In this document: piece after piece, positions 27,892-35,939 of the stretch
How the letters are laid out: every line of letters begins with the position of its first letter
Numbering within the stretch: the first letter of the stretch is position 1
Assembly (NCBI RefSeq): GCF_000416985.1
Contig: NZ_ATDL01000015.1
Span: forward strand, 62,001 to 126,000
Direction of reading: 5' to 3'
Origin: Sphingobacterium paucimobilis HER1398
GTDB taxonomy: Bacteria > Bacteroidota > Bacteroidia > Sphingobacteriales > Sphingobacteriaceae
Length of the DNA: 64,000 nucleotides
Notes under the pieces: model-generated
Databases searched by the model: none
Told to the model about the DNA's origin: nothing
The model's input: only the letters and a program-made list of their open reading frames with translations
Translations under genes and position numbers: made by a program

Positions 27892-28458
27892 CTACTCTCC
27901 CCATCTGTAGGAGTCTATTTTCAGATCGGCTAACGAGAATATGCGATCCACCACTGTAGCAGCCAGTTCTTCCATGGTCTTCGGAAGACTATAAAAAGAT
28001 GGGCTAGCAGGGCATATAATCCCTCCCGCTTGAGTCACGCTGGCCATATTGTTGATATGGATCAGGCTCAGTGGTGTTTCTCTCGTGACGAGTATCAGCT
28101 TTCTTCTTTCTTTCAAGATCACATCGGCTGCTCTTGTCGTCAGATCTGAAGAAGTGCCATTGGCAATACGGGCCAGCGTTCCCATGGAACAAGGACATAC
28201 GACCATCGTATCGTAATTAGCAGATCCCGAAGCAAAAGGAGACATAAAATCATGCTTCGAATAAAAGGTAAAATCCTTATAGTCGCGGTAGGCTTCGTTC
28301 TCTAATTCAAAACGCCATACATCCTTTGCATTATCAGACATCACCACGCCTACGTGCGATACCTGATCCCCCATCTGCTCCAACTTATCCAATAGTACCT
28401 TAGCATATAACGAGCCTGAAGCCCCGGTCACTGCGACCACTATCTTACGTTTCATCAT
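27892..28458 (-). CDS. ubiX: Flavin prenyltransferase UbiX
   Basis: A 188-aa protein from MMKRKIVVAVTGASGSLYAK. The in-frame extension to 28629 encodes an unrelated Cys/Phe-rich stretch and is rejected. UbiX motifs present are VTGASGS (FMN-binding), VVCPCSMGTLARIANGTS, LVTRETPLSLIHINNM and GGIICPASPSFYS. It makes prenylated FMN, the cofactor of UbiD-type decarboxylases. The long leader up to 28763 may hold an RNA element. Confidence 0.92.
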   Translation of the reverse strand: MMKRKIVVAVTGASGSLYAKVLLDKLEQMGDQVSHVGVVMSDNAKDVWRFELENEAYRDYKDFTFYSKHDFMSPFASGSANYDTMVVCPCSMGTLARIANGTSSDLTTRAADVILKERRKLILVTRETPLSLIHINNMASVTQAGGIICPASPSFYSLPKTMEELAATVVDRIFSLADLKIDSYRWGE

Positions 28459-28689
28459 ATTCTCTTTTCGTGTAGTTAAGCCGACCTCCATCGCAATCAA
28501 CGTGTTTCCAGCAGTCGGTTTATCGGAATAGAATATTCCATTCCCAGTGACAAAGCTAGCTAAAAACTTCAGTAAGTATTTTTGTTTTACGTCAGCGCAA
28601 TGGCATAAAAATATCCAAAAACAAGACACACCTCATTTCCATTAATCACAGAAATAAAAAAAAACCATTGATAATCAAAGAGAATACAT

Positions 28690-28763
28690 CTATAAAAAAA
28701 AGGGTCGAATAAGAAATATTCGACCCTACATCTACCTATGAAAAACATGCCCTTGGGGAGGGC
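28690..28763 (-). ncRNA. Candidate ~70-nt small RNA (or ubiX leader attenuator)
   Basis: From a well-formed minus-strand promoter the predicted transcript has a short hairpin TGCCCT-CCCCA-AGGGCA with a C-rich loop, a ~20-nt linker, and a perfect 11-bp stem AGGGTCGAATA/TATTCGACCCT (28701-28727) followed by eight T. No plausible protein is encoded. It could be an independent sRNA, or a leader with an attenuator 230 nt before ubiX. Confidence 0.55.
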
Positions 28764-28767
28764 ACTA

Positions 28768-28797
28768 CAAATGTACTAAGAGAAAGTATATTTACAA
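28768..28797 (-). promoter_or_regulatory. Promoter of the candidate small RNA
   Basis: Reading the minus strand, TTG (28795-28797), a 19-bp spacer and TACATTTG (28768-28775) match the sigma-ABfr promoter pattern exactly. Confidence 0.65.
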
Positions 28798-29010
28798 CGC
28801 ATCGTCGATTCTTTTATTGTCAGTTTTCGAATATTTGTAGTTGTTCAGCTACAAGATCGCTACAGCATCTACATCCAGATACGCCAGGAGCGATAATTCC
28901 CAAAACGACAAGAGTTGAGAAATAATTAACATTTTAAATATTACCAACATTTTATCCGAATACCCTTTTTTTTTATTTATTTCGAATCAGTTAAAAAGTG
29001 CTACTATACT

Positions 29011-29661
29011 ATGAGTTCGACCATACTAGAAGAATATATCGAAACCGGTAACCATCAGGATCTGGAGCTATTGTTAGGCCAGGACAACAGCCTTGTCCAC
29101 CAAAAGACCAGTCACGACATTTCTCCACTTCTGTTGTCCTGTTATTACCACAAACCTCAGGTAACTCAAGTCATTTTAAAATTCATCTCTACCATTACCG
29201 TACATGAAGCGTGCGCCACAGGCCTTCTGCAACATATACAAATGATGATAGAACACAAGAAAGAAGTCGTAAACGAGTTTTCCGATCATGGTTTTACCCC
29301 ATTGGGGATAGCCGCACATTTTGGCAAAGAAGATGTGGTACGCCTCCTTCTATTGCACCATGCCAATCCGAACATCTGTTCACAAAACGGATACACGACA
29401 TACCCTTTGCATGCTGCTTTAGCAGCAAACCATACGGGTATCGCCAAGATGCTTATCGAAAGCGGTGCAGAGGTCAATGTCCTTCAATATGGCAGTGTAG
29501 CCCCCTTGCATCTTGCCGCCCAGCACGGCAATATCGATCTTATCGTCGCACTCCTCGAGCAGGGAGCAGATATAACACAGCTGACCAACGCAGGCCAATC
29601 TGCCTCCGATCTAGCGGCAGACAAAGGTTTTACAGCGATCGCTGAGATACTGAAGATTTAA
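29011..29661 (+). CDS. Ankyrin-repeat protein
   Basis: A 216-aa cytoplasmic protein made almost wholly of ankyrin repeats: at least four units with the usual hairpin (HGFTPLGIAAHFGKEDVVRL, YPLHAALAANHTGIAKMLI, APLHLAAQHGNIDLIVALL, SASDLAADKGFTAIAEIL). There is no signal or other domain, so it is a protein-protein interaction scaffold of unknown partner. Its last codon overlaps the convergent DUF2851 gene by 4 bp. Confidence 0.88.
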   Translation: MSSTILEEYIETGNHQDLELLLGQDNSLVHQKTSHDISPLLLSCYYHKPQVTQVILKFISTITVHEACATGLLQHIQMMIEHKKEVVNEFSDHGFTPLGIAAHFGKEDVVRLLLLHHANPNICSQNGYTTYPLHAALAANHTGIAKMLIESGAEVNVLQYGSVAPLHLAAQHGNIDLIVALLEQGADITQLTNAGQSASDLAADKGFTAIAEILKI

Positions 29662-30947
29662 TCCGACGGCCTTAATATCGCCGTCCCGACCGCGCAGTCC
29701 AAGCACTTTTTGCTCTCGCAGTACCCATTTTTCAGGCGCAGCAGCGCCTGAGAGTCTGCAGCACTGTGGCAATGAAGCCCTTGACTGCTATAATAAGTAA
29801 CCACTTCGTTCTTTTCGGGAGGCAACTGCTCCATCCACTTCAGTGCCCGTTCGATCAGAGTTTCATCTTTCAAAAATTGACCATAGGAAAACAAGACGGG
29901 GATAAAACAATTGATAGCGATCAGATGGAGATAGGTATCCGTCCATCCGGTGCTGTGTTCCTTTGTCGGACTGCCAAACCTAAAATGGGTCTTCCAATAG
30001 GTATCCAGTTGCACTGCGCGCATCCGATCAAACCATTCTTGAAGATCCTCCGTCGTACGCATTCTTTCCAATCCATAGACCAATACGGGCAATTGCGCTG
30101 CCAATTGTGCCAATCGATATGTCGGAAAATTATAAGGTCTGGTTCGCATAAACTTCCAATAGGCCGGAGCCATACATTCCAGGTTGTGAAGCTTTCGCAA
30201 CAAGCCATAGCTCGTCTTCAAGCGGACAAAGTAATCATCTGTGCATGCATCTTCCAAAAAACCAGCTACACCAAAGAGCAGGGCTGTTATCTTATCTGGT
30301 TCATCCCGGTATTTATACAGCAGATTCGGTGCTATTCTAGACAATAACTCTTCAAAGGCTGCCGCATTAACATTCGTACCAAATGCCCTTCCAAGAGCAA
30401 TCAGGAATACCCGTTCCCAATCTTGCTTTGTAGCCGCCAGCCAATGGTGATTTCGCTTGTACTTTTCCTCCAGACGCTCGATGAGCAGACGGGTCAGCCA
30501 CCCCGGACGTATCTTATCCAAAACCCCACTCATCCTTCCTTCACAAGCGATATAGCGCTCTTCTTTCCGCAACTCATCATAGCGCTGCAGTAACTCCGAC
30601 TGTACAAAATCACGCAACAGCAATGTAGGGATCGCAGTCCCATCCAGTCGCTGTATCCCCTCTGTACTTCTCCGCCACACCACATGCAGCACTGTTGCGC
30701 TATAAGCCGGATCCAGATGGTGTCCGTGCCGCTTCCAATCCCCCTCATCAACATGCATTTCCACATGCCCCTTCCATCGAACACCGTTCAGTTCGATCAA
30801 GGCATATTCAAAATCAGGGCCCGCATTTCGATTGTACAGTCCCACCTCTATCGTTTTGAGCGCTTCCCCTTCTTGAGTCTTTAGGTTAATTGGATCATAT
30901 AGTCTATAGCGCCAGATAAAATGTAATAATTCTTCCGGATAGTCCAT
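29658..30947 (-). CDS. DUF2851 family protein
   Basis: A 429-aa protein starting at MDYPEELLHFIWRYRLY (30947). The frame extends to a TTG at 30965, but a TATCTTTA promoter-like box lies within that extension. Family features are NAGPDFEYALIEL, WKGHVEMHVDEGDWKRHGH (about residues 60-80) and a C-terminal CxxxxCLDCAVG cluster. The EMH...DW pattern resembles a nuclease-like core, but the function is not established. Confidence 0.82.
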   Translation of the reverse strand: MDYPEELLHFIWRYRLYDPINLKTQEGEALKTIEVGLYNRNAGPDFEYALIELNGVRWKGHVEMHVDEGDWKRHGHHLDPAYSATVLHVVWRRSTEGIQRLDGTAIPTLLLRDFVQSELLQRYDELRKEERYIACEGRMSGVLDKIRPGWLTRLLIERLEEKYKRNHHWLAATKQDWERVFLIALGRAFGTNVNAAAFEELLSRIAPNLLYKYRDEPDKITALLFGVAGFLEDACTDDYFVRLKTSYGLLRKLHNLECMAPAYWKFMRTRPYNFPTYRLAQLAAQLPVLVYGLERMRTTEDLQEWFDRMRAVQLDTYWKTHFRFGSPTKEHSTGWTDTYLHLIAINCFIPVLFSYGQFLKDETLIERALKWMEQLPPEKNEVVTYYSSQGLHCHSAADSQALLRLKNGYCESKKCLDCAVGTAILRPSD

Positions 30948-31009
30948 CCCTAAAGATAGCAACAATCACTTGAAAAACAAATCATTACAATCAGCAGTAT
31001 CGAAACACC

Positions 31010-32062
31010 CTAACGGTAGTATAGACGTAAGACATCGGTGGCGACCTGTTTTTCTACTTGTGGCGATTTTCCCAATGCAGGTGCTGGGATTCCACTTCCC
31101 CAGGTCACATCACCGACAAACACCCGAGCCTCATCCCACAGACCCGCGCTTATAAACATATCCAATGTCTTGGTTCCTCCCTCGATGATCACCGATTGTA
31201 CATCCATCAGGTAGAGCTGGTACAGTATATTCTGCGGCAAGTACAGGTCAAAATTCTCCAATGCTATATATTTTAAGTGACCGTCCCATTCCGTCTTTTC
31301 TTCATTAAAGACAATCAGATCCGTCTGACTGTTTTCAAAAAGACGATTAGTGGTAGGTACCGCAAGCTTTTTGTCGATGAGAACACGCTTGGGCGACTTG
31401 CCTGACCAGAGTCTATTGTCCAGCATAGGATCATCAATCAATGCCGTAGCCGTTCCGATCAAGATAGCATCCTCTTCTGAGCGCCACTTATGCGTCAGCT
31501 GTTTGCTGACCTTGTTGCTTATCCACCGCTGGCTACCATCCTCAGGGGCAAAGAATCCATCCTTTGTTTCGGCCCATTTCAATATAACATACGGACGATT
31601 CTCTTTAATTCGAGTAAAGAAACGTCTGTTGACAAAACGACACTCTGCTTCCATCACACCCACCTCTACCGCTATACCAGCCTCACGCAGCTTCTGTATT
31701 CCGAGCCCATTGACCTTCGCAAAAGGATCAGCACAGCCTATCACCACCTTCGGCACCCCCAGGTCAATCAACATATCCGCACAGGGAGGCGTCTTACCAT
31801 AGTGTGCACAGGGCTCCAACGACACGTACACCGTACTCCCCTTCAGCATATCCAGAGCCGTTTCCTCCCCATAAGTCAGCTTCACAGCGTTGACTGCATT
31901 CACCTCCGCATGCGCTCCCCCATAGGGCGAGGTGTAGCCCTCCCCTATGATCTTGTCTTTCCATACGATTACCGCCCCCACCATGGGGTTAGGGCTCGTA
32001 GTTCCAGCCCCCAACTGCGCCAGTGCTATACAGCGAATCATGAACTTCTGATTTTCAGTCAT
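31010..32062 (-). CDS. ribD: Bifunctional riboflavin biosynthesis deaminase/reductase
   Basis: A 350-aa protein catalysing the second and third steps of riboflavin synthesis. The N-terminal zinc deaminase domain has GGAHAEVNAV and EPCAHYGKTPPCAD (about residues 50-90). The C-terminal reductase domain has VILKWAETKDGFFA, RWISN and VIIEGGTKTLDMF. It is divergent from prmC across 69 bp; a TAAGTTTG box ends 4 bp before its ATG. Confidence 0.95.
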   Translation of the reverse strand: MTENQKFMIRCIALAQLGAGTTSPNPMVGAVIVWKDKIIGEGYTSPYGGAHAEVNAVNAVKLTYGEETALDMLKGSTVYVSLEPCAHYGKTPPCADMLIDLGVPKVVIGCADPFAKVNGLGIQKLREAGIAVEVGVMEAECRFVNRRFFTRIKENRPYVILKWAETKDGFFAPEDGSQRWISNKVSKQLTHKWRSEEDAILIGTATALIDDPMLDNRLWSGKSPKRVLIDKKLAVPTTNRLFENSQTDLIVFNEEKTEWDGHLKYIALENFDLYLPQNILYQLYLMDVQSVIIEGGTKTLDMFISAGLWDEARVFVGDVTWGSGIPAPALGKSPQVEKQVATDVLRLYYR

Positions 32063-32131
32063 AGCACAAACTTACCACTTTATATAAAAAGAGCCACTAG
32101 TCTAAACTTAAAAATTAGCTAAATTTGTCCT
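32063..32131. promoter_or_regulatory. Divergent ribD/prmC promoters with minimal leaders
   Basis: On the minus strand TAAGTTTG (32067-32074) ends 4 bp before the ribD ATG. On the plus strand TAAATTTG (32120-32127) ends 4 bp before the prmC ATG. Clear TTG -33 elements are missing. Both messages would be nearly or fully leaderless. Confidence 0.5.
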
Positions 32132-32995
32132 ATGGACAACACATGGCATTCAATAGGGCGATCATTTCAGGAAGTATTGCAAACACTCTACCCACTGGCA
32201 GAGACAGAACAGTTATTTCTATTCGCTGTAGAAGATATCACCGGCAGTACCCCCTCCCAATACCACCGCATCAAGAATGAAGAGGCCACAGCAGCGCAAG
32301 CCGCTGCCATGCAGGATATACTGGCGCAACTTCAGACCGGCCGACCGATACAACATATAGTAGGTTATGCCCATTTTTACGGCCATATATTCGAAGTCAG
32401 TGAAGATACACTCATACCACGACCAGAGACCGAAGAGCTCGTACACCTCATTCAACAGGATCACAGGGGAAAGCAAGCTATGAACTGTATCGATATCGGC
32501 ACCGGCAGCGGATGCATCCCCATCTCGCTGGCCCTGTGCATGCCGCAGCACAACTACTGGGCCGTAGATATATCCCCAGGTGCACTCACCGTTGCCAAGC
32601 GCAATGCACAGAAGCATGGAACTGCCATTCAATTCATCCAGGCCGATATCCTCGAGTGGGACCTCGTTTTTCAAGCCGGGCAAACCTTCGACATCATCGT
32701 CAGCAATCCACCTTACATTACCAATGACGAAAAGAAAGAGATGCATCAGAATGTATTGGCATTCGAGCCCCACAGCGCACTTTTTGTAGAAGACAGTGCA
32801 CCTCTGTTATTCTACGACTATATAGCAGATTTTGCAAAAGCACATTTAAGTCCAGACGGGTATCTCTATTTTGAAATCAACCAATACCTGGGAGCCGAAA
32901 CTGTCGAACTCCTTTCAAAAAAAGGTTTTCAGCAGGTAAAACTGTACAAAGATATCAACGGAGCCGACCGTATGATACGGGCGAGCCGCTTGTAA
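32132..32995 (+). CDS. prmC: Peptide chain release factor N5-glutamine methyltransferase
   Basis: A 287-aa SAM-dependent methylase that modifies the GGQ glutamine of release factors. SAM motif I is IDIGTGSGCIPISLAL (about residues 117-132), the catalytic NPPYIT is at about residues 190-195, and the N-terminal helical domain has the family pattern QHIVGYAHFYGHIFEV and IPRPETEELV. The length is standard. Confidence 0.93.
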   Translation: MDNTWHSIGRSFQEVLQTLYPLAETEQLFLFAVEDITGSTPSQYHRIKNEEATAAQAAAMQDILAQLQTGRPIQHIVGYAHFYGHIFEVSEDTLIPRPETEELVHLIQQDHRGKQAMNCIDIGTGSGCIPISLALCMPQHNYWAVDISPGALTVAKRNAQKHGTAIQFIQADILEWDLVFQAGQTFDIIVSNPPYITNDEKKEMHQNVLAFEPHSALFVEDSAPLLFYDYIADFAKAHLSPDGYLYFEINQYLGAETVELLSKKGFQQVKLYKDINGADRMIRASRL

Positions 32996-33081
32996 GCAGT
33001 CTACGGCGACATCTTTGCATCTTTTTTTTCACTGGGAAACAACGATTTAAAGACTTCTGCACAAAATAACACATCAAACAC

Positions 33082-33112
33082 TTGGCACATATCAAGGATT
33101 TTTCTACCTTTG
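33082..33112 (+). promoter_or_regulatory. tRNA-Lys promoter
   Basis: TTG (33082-33084), a 20-bp spacer and TACCTTTG (33105-33112) form a consensus sigma-ABfr promoter 43 bp before the tRNA. Confidence 0.7.
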
Positions 33113-33155
33113 CATCACTTCAAACAACGAAGGATAATTCAAAATAAAGAATTAG

Positions 33156-33228
33156 GATTCCGTAGCTCAGCTGGTAGAGCAATACACTTTTAATGTATGG
33201 GTCCTGGGTTCGAATCCCAGCGGGATCA
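33156..33228 (+). tRNA. tRNA-Lys (anticodon TTT)
   Basis: A 73-nt cloverleaf. Acceptor GATTCCG pairs with CGGGATC, the D arm is GTAGCTCAGCTGGTAGAGC, the anticodon stem ATACA/TGTAT encloses loop CTTTTAA with anticodon TTT, and the T arm is CTGGG-TTCGAAT-CCCAG. The discriminator base is A. The 3' CCA is not encoded (CAA follows), as is usual in this phylum. Confidence 0.97.
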
Positions 33229-33232
33229 CAAG

Positions 33233-33263
33233 AAAAGCTTCACTGCAAAGTGAGGCTTTTTTT
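33233..33263 (+). terminator. Terminator of tRNA-Lys
   Basis: AAAAGCTTCACT (33233-33244) pairs with AGTGAGGCTTTT (33249-33260) over a GCAA tetraloop, with one G-T pair, followed by a run of seven T. Confidence 0.88.
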
Positions 33264-33339
33264 GTGCCCTTCAGGGGCGAATCCCCACCTCTCCCCCTTA
33301 CTTCTATTTTTTTCAGAATTCGCGTTCGTTACAGAACGC

Positions 33340-33741
33340 CTATCTTTGATTTTCGCAATAGTCCTTTAATCTGAATAAAAACATTGCCCAATTATAACTG
33401 CACCACCGATAAAAATCGGTTTTCTTCTTCCAGTTAAAGTGCTTAAGAATGACAGTGGTGACACCTTCCTTTTCTAGGAGTTCAAAAGAGATTCCCGTCC
33501 CAACCCATTCTTCATCAGATGCTATACATTCCCAAACAATCTTACGGTTTTCCTCCAATTCAACAATCTTCATCTTGGTCACATACCCTTCGTCAAAATC
33601 AAATTCATTGATAAAGCCAATTTCGGGCTTTACTTTTAATATGCTTGTCCATACTTGCTTTAAACCTTCCTCCGATGTAAGCGCCTTATACACCTTGTCT
33701 ACAGGCGACTTGATGTAATTAAGTTGTTCTATGTGTTCCAT
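33340..33741 (-). CDS. SRPBCC (AHSA1/START-like) domain protein
   Basis: A 133-aa single helix-grip domain. It opens IEQLNYIKSPVDKVYKALTSEEGLKQVW and contains GTGISFELLEKEGVTTVIL and a C-terminal amphipathic helix, the usual AHSA1/polyketide-cyclase layout. It probably binds a small hydrophobic ligand; the exact role is unknown. No operon partners. Confidence 0.85.
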   Translation of the reverse strand: MEHIEQLNYIKSPVDKVYKALTSEEGLKQVWTSILKVKPEIGFINEFDFDEGYVTKMKIVELEENRKIVWECIASDEEWVGTGISFELLEKEGVTTVILKHFNWKKKTDFYRWCSYNWAMFLFRLKDYCENQR

Positions 33742-33775
33742 TTATGAATAGTTTATCGATGTTCATTTCAAATCA

Positions 33776-33880
33776 TTAATCCGGTTGATATACATCAAAT
33801 TGATTGGGACACGTCTCCACCCTCTCAGCAGTTGCCGTACCATCCTTTAAGATCACAAATCTAACCCTCCTTTTTTTTAA
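33776..33880 (-). pseudogene. Possible short gene remnant
   Basis: On the minus strand a 34-codon stretch after an in-frame stop reads VRFVILKDGTATAERVETC, then PNQFDVYQPD and stop TAA (33776-33778). The composition looks protein-like, but there is no good start codon or identified family, so it may be the tail of a lost gene. The rest of 33742-34026 holds no recognisable gene. Confidence 0.2.
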
Positions 33881-34026
33881 TCAACTTGGCATAAGACAAT
33901 AAATCAAAATAGACGACAGATCTCCCTTATTATCAGCGATCAGCCTTTAATCAAATTAGGGTTTGTTTTTTGCATATATATCTTTTAAATTTGGTGGCGA
34001 AGCACTAACTTTTACCGAAAATTCCA

Positions 34027-34602
34027 TTGCGTACCGACGACAAGTATACAGATATCGAGCTTATTGAACTTTCCAAAAACGGAGATCAACAGGCATTCGC
34101 TATACTATACGAGCGCTACCGCATCATCGCTTACAAGCATGCTTATCTCTTCTACCAAGACTATGATAAAGCACAGGATGTGACACAAGACGTTTTTACC
34201 AAGCTCTGGAACAAACGGGAAACTCTGCACATCACAAGCAACTTTTCAGCTTATTTACACCGCATGGTTCGGCATATTATCCTCAACCAGCTCGATCACC
34301 AAAAAATTGCCCAGAAGTTTTACGATTACACCGAAGCCCAGCAAACCACACCGCGTAATGATGTGGACGAGTATATCATAGAAAAAGAACTAACAGCGAT
34401 ATTGTACAATAAGATTGACAAGCTTCCAAAAAAAATGAAAGAAGTATTTCTCTTGAGCCGCGAAGAGCAGAAATCTCATCAGGAAATCAGCGAACAACTC
34501 AATATCACCACCAAAACCGTCAGACAACAGATTTACAACGCCCTTCTCATTCTAAAAAGCAATCTGAAGTATATCTTTATTCTTCTTTTTTCATCTTTTT
34601 AA
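34027..34602 (+). CDS. ECF RNA polymerase sigma factor (FecI-like)
   Basis: A 191-aa sigma-70 family protein of the Bacteroidota SusC/D-linked class. Region 2 is ALYERYRIIAYKHAYLF...DVTQDVFTKLW-like (about residues 25-60) and region 4 is LPKKMKEVFLLSREEQKSH...TTKTVRQQIYNAL (about 135-175). No ATG fits: the frame opens at a TTG (34027), with an in-frame stop 21 bp upstream. It starts the sigma-FecR-SusC-SusD locus and probably directs its transcription. Confidence 0.9.
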   Translation: MRTDDKYTDIELIELSKNGDQQAFAILYERYRIIAYKHAYLFYQDYDKAQDVTQDVFTKLWNKRETLHITSNFSAYLHRMVRHIILNQLDHQKIAQKFYDYTEAQQTTPRNDVDEYIIEKELTAILYNKIDKLPKKMKEVFLLSREEQKSHQEISEQLNITTKTVRQQIYNALLILKSNLKYIFILLFSSF

Positions 34603-34673
34603 CTTTTTTCTTAGACAACGGCAAGACTTAACTGTCTTATGCTTATGGTGGCGCTTTATAGCCTATATTTTAC

Positions 34674-35768
34674 ATGAATAAAAAGGAATTCGAAATATTA
34701 TTAGACCGCTATAAATCCGGTCAGGCTACTGCAGCAGAAAAGCAGTTGTTATACCGGTATTATAATGCGTTTATACAGCACCATGACCTAGAAGATTTTG
34801 ATCCGTCCGAAGCGGAAAACCGGTTAAGACAGTGGTCACCTGTTATGGACATAGAGCCTACCAGAAAACGTTTATTCCCTTGGAGGCAAGTGGCCGCCAT
34901 ATTTGTTATAGCCTCTGTCGCGGCCATATATTACTTGCGCACCATACAAATAGGAACGGATACCGATATCCTCAGCGTACAGGAGTCCATCGGAGCCCCA
35001 GTCAGCAAAGCTATCGCCATACTTCCCTCCGGAGATACCGTTTTACTCGATGGCACACAAGAATCAGCACAAAAGCTCCTTGCGTTGCAAACGAAAGGAA
35101 AACAAACTAAAGAACAACTTATTACCGTAAAGACGCCCCGCAGCGGCAAGCTTCATTTCACCTTACCGGACGGATCTAGTGTATGGCTCAATTCGGAGAC
35201 TACCATGACTTACCCTGCTGCATTTGGCGAAGACAACAGATCCGTCAAGCTCGAAGGAGAAGCCTACTTTGAAGTAGTCCAGATCCAACACGGAAATAGC
35301 AAAACTCCATTTACTGTGCATTCAGCACAGCAAGAAATAACCGTTCTGGGTACCAAGTTCAATATAGCAGCATACCCAGACGAATCTGTGAACAGCACCA
35401 CACTTGCCGAGGGATCCGTTGCCGTGCGTCGCCCCAGCCAAGCCAGCAGTACACTGCTCAAGCCTAATCAGCAATACATCGCCTCACCTTCAGGTGAGCA
35501 GGTAATCAGCGTCAATGCCTCAGAAACAATAGCCTGGAAAGAAGGTATCATTACCCTTTCCAATCAGGACCTATCCAGTATTATACGGATGATCGAGCGC
35601 AACTACGATGTCACTTTTGAAAGCAGCGGATTACCTCGCGACCTCAAATTCAACGGCGAACTACAAACTACTTTGGCGTTGGACGAACTGTTGGACATAT
35701 TGGAGATCAACTCAGGCCTTCAGTTTAGGCGTAACGGAAAAACGATAACAATAGTAAAAAACAAATAA
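34674..35768 (+). CDS. FecR family anti-sigma factor
   Basis: A 364-aa protein with a cytoplasmic anti-sigma N-terminus (FEILLDRYKSGQATAAEKQLL), one TM helix at about residues 69-84 (AAIFVIASVAAIYYL), and a periplasmic FecR domain (TPRSGKLHFTLPDGSSVWLN, LEGEAYFEV, FTVHSAQQEITVLGTKFNI) with a C-terminal STN-like DUF4974 segment. It transmits substrate binding from the SusC N-terminal domain to the sigma factor. It is 71 bp downstream of the sigma gene. Confidence 0.93.
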   Translation: MNKKEFEILLDRYKSGQATAAEKQLLYRYYNAFIQHHDLEDFDPSEAENRLRQWSPVMDIEPTRKRLFPWRQVAAIFVIASVAAIYYLRTIQIGTDTDILSVQESIGAPVSKAIAILPSGDTVLLDGTQESAQKLLALQTKGKQTKEQLITVKTPRSGKLHFTLPDGSSVWLNSETTMTYPAAFGEDNRSVKLEGEAYFEVVQIQHGNSKTPFTVHSAQQEITVLGTKFNIAAYPDESVNSTTLAEGSVAVRRPSQASSTLLKPNQQYIASPSGEQVISVNASETIAWKEGIITLSNQDLSSIIRMIERNYDVTFESSGLPRDLKFNGELQTTLALDELLDILEINSGLQFRRNGKTITIVKNK

Positions 35769-35939
35769 AATGACTAACAATTTATAATACTAAATACAGG
35801 AGGAACTACATGGAAAAAAGATAATACAAAGACCCATAAAGCCTAAAAAAGCAGAGATGCGGACACATCCCTGCTGTAATACTAAAGGCTAATTTTTATT
35901 TACAACTGATTTTAAATAAATAACCTAATCATCAAATGT

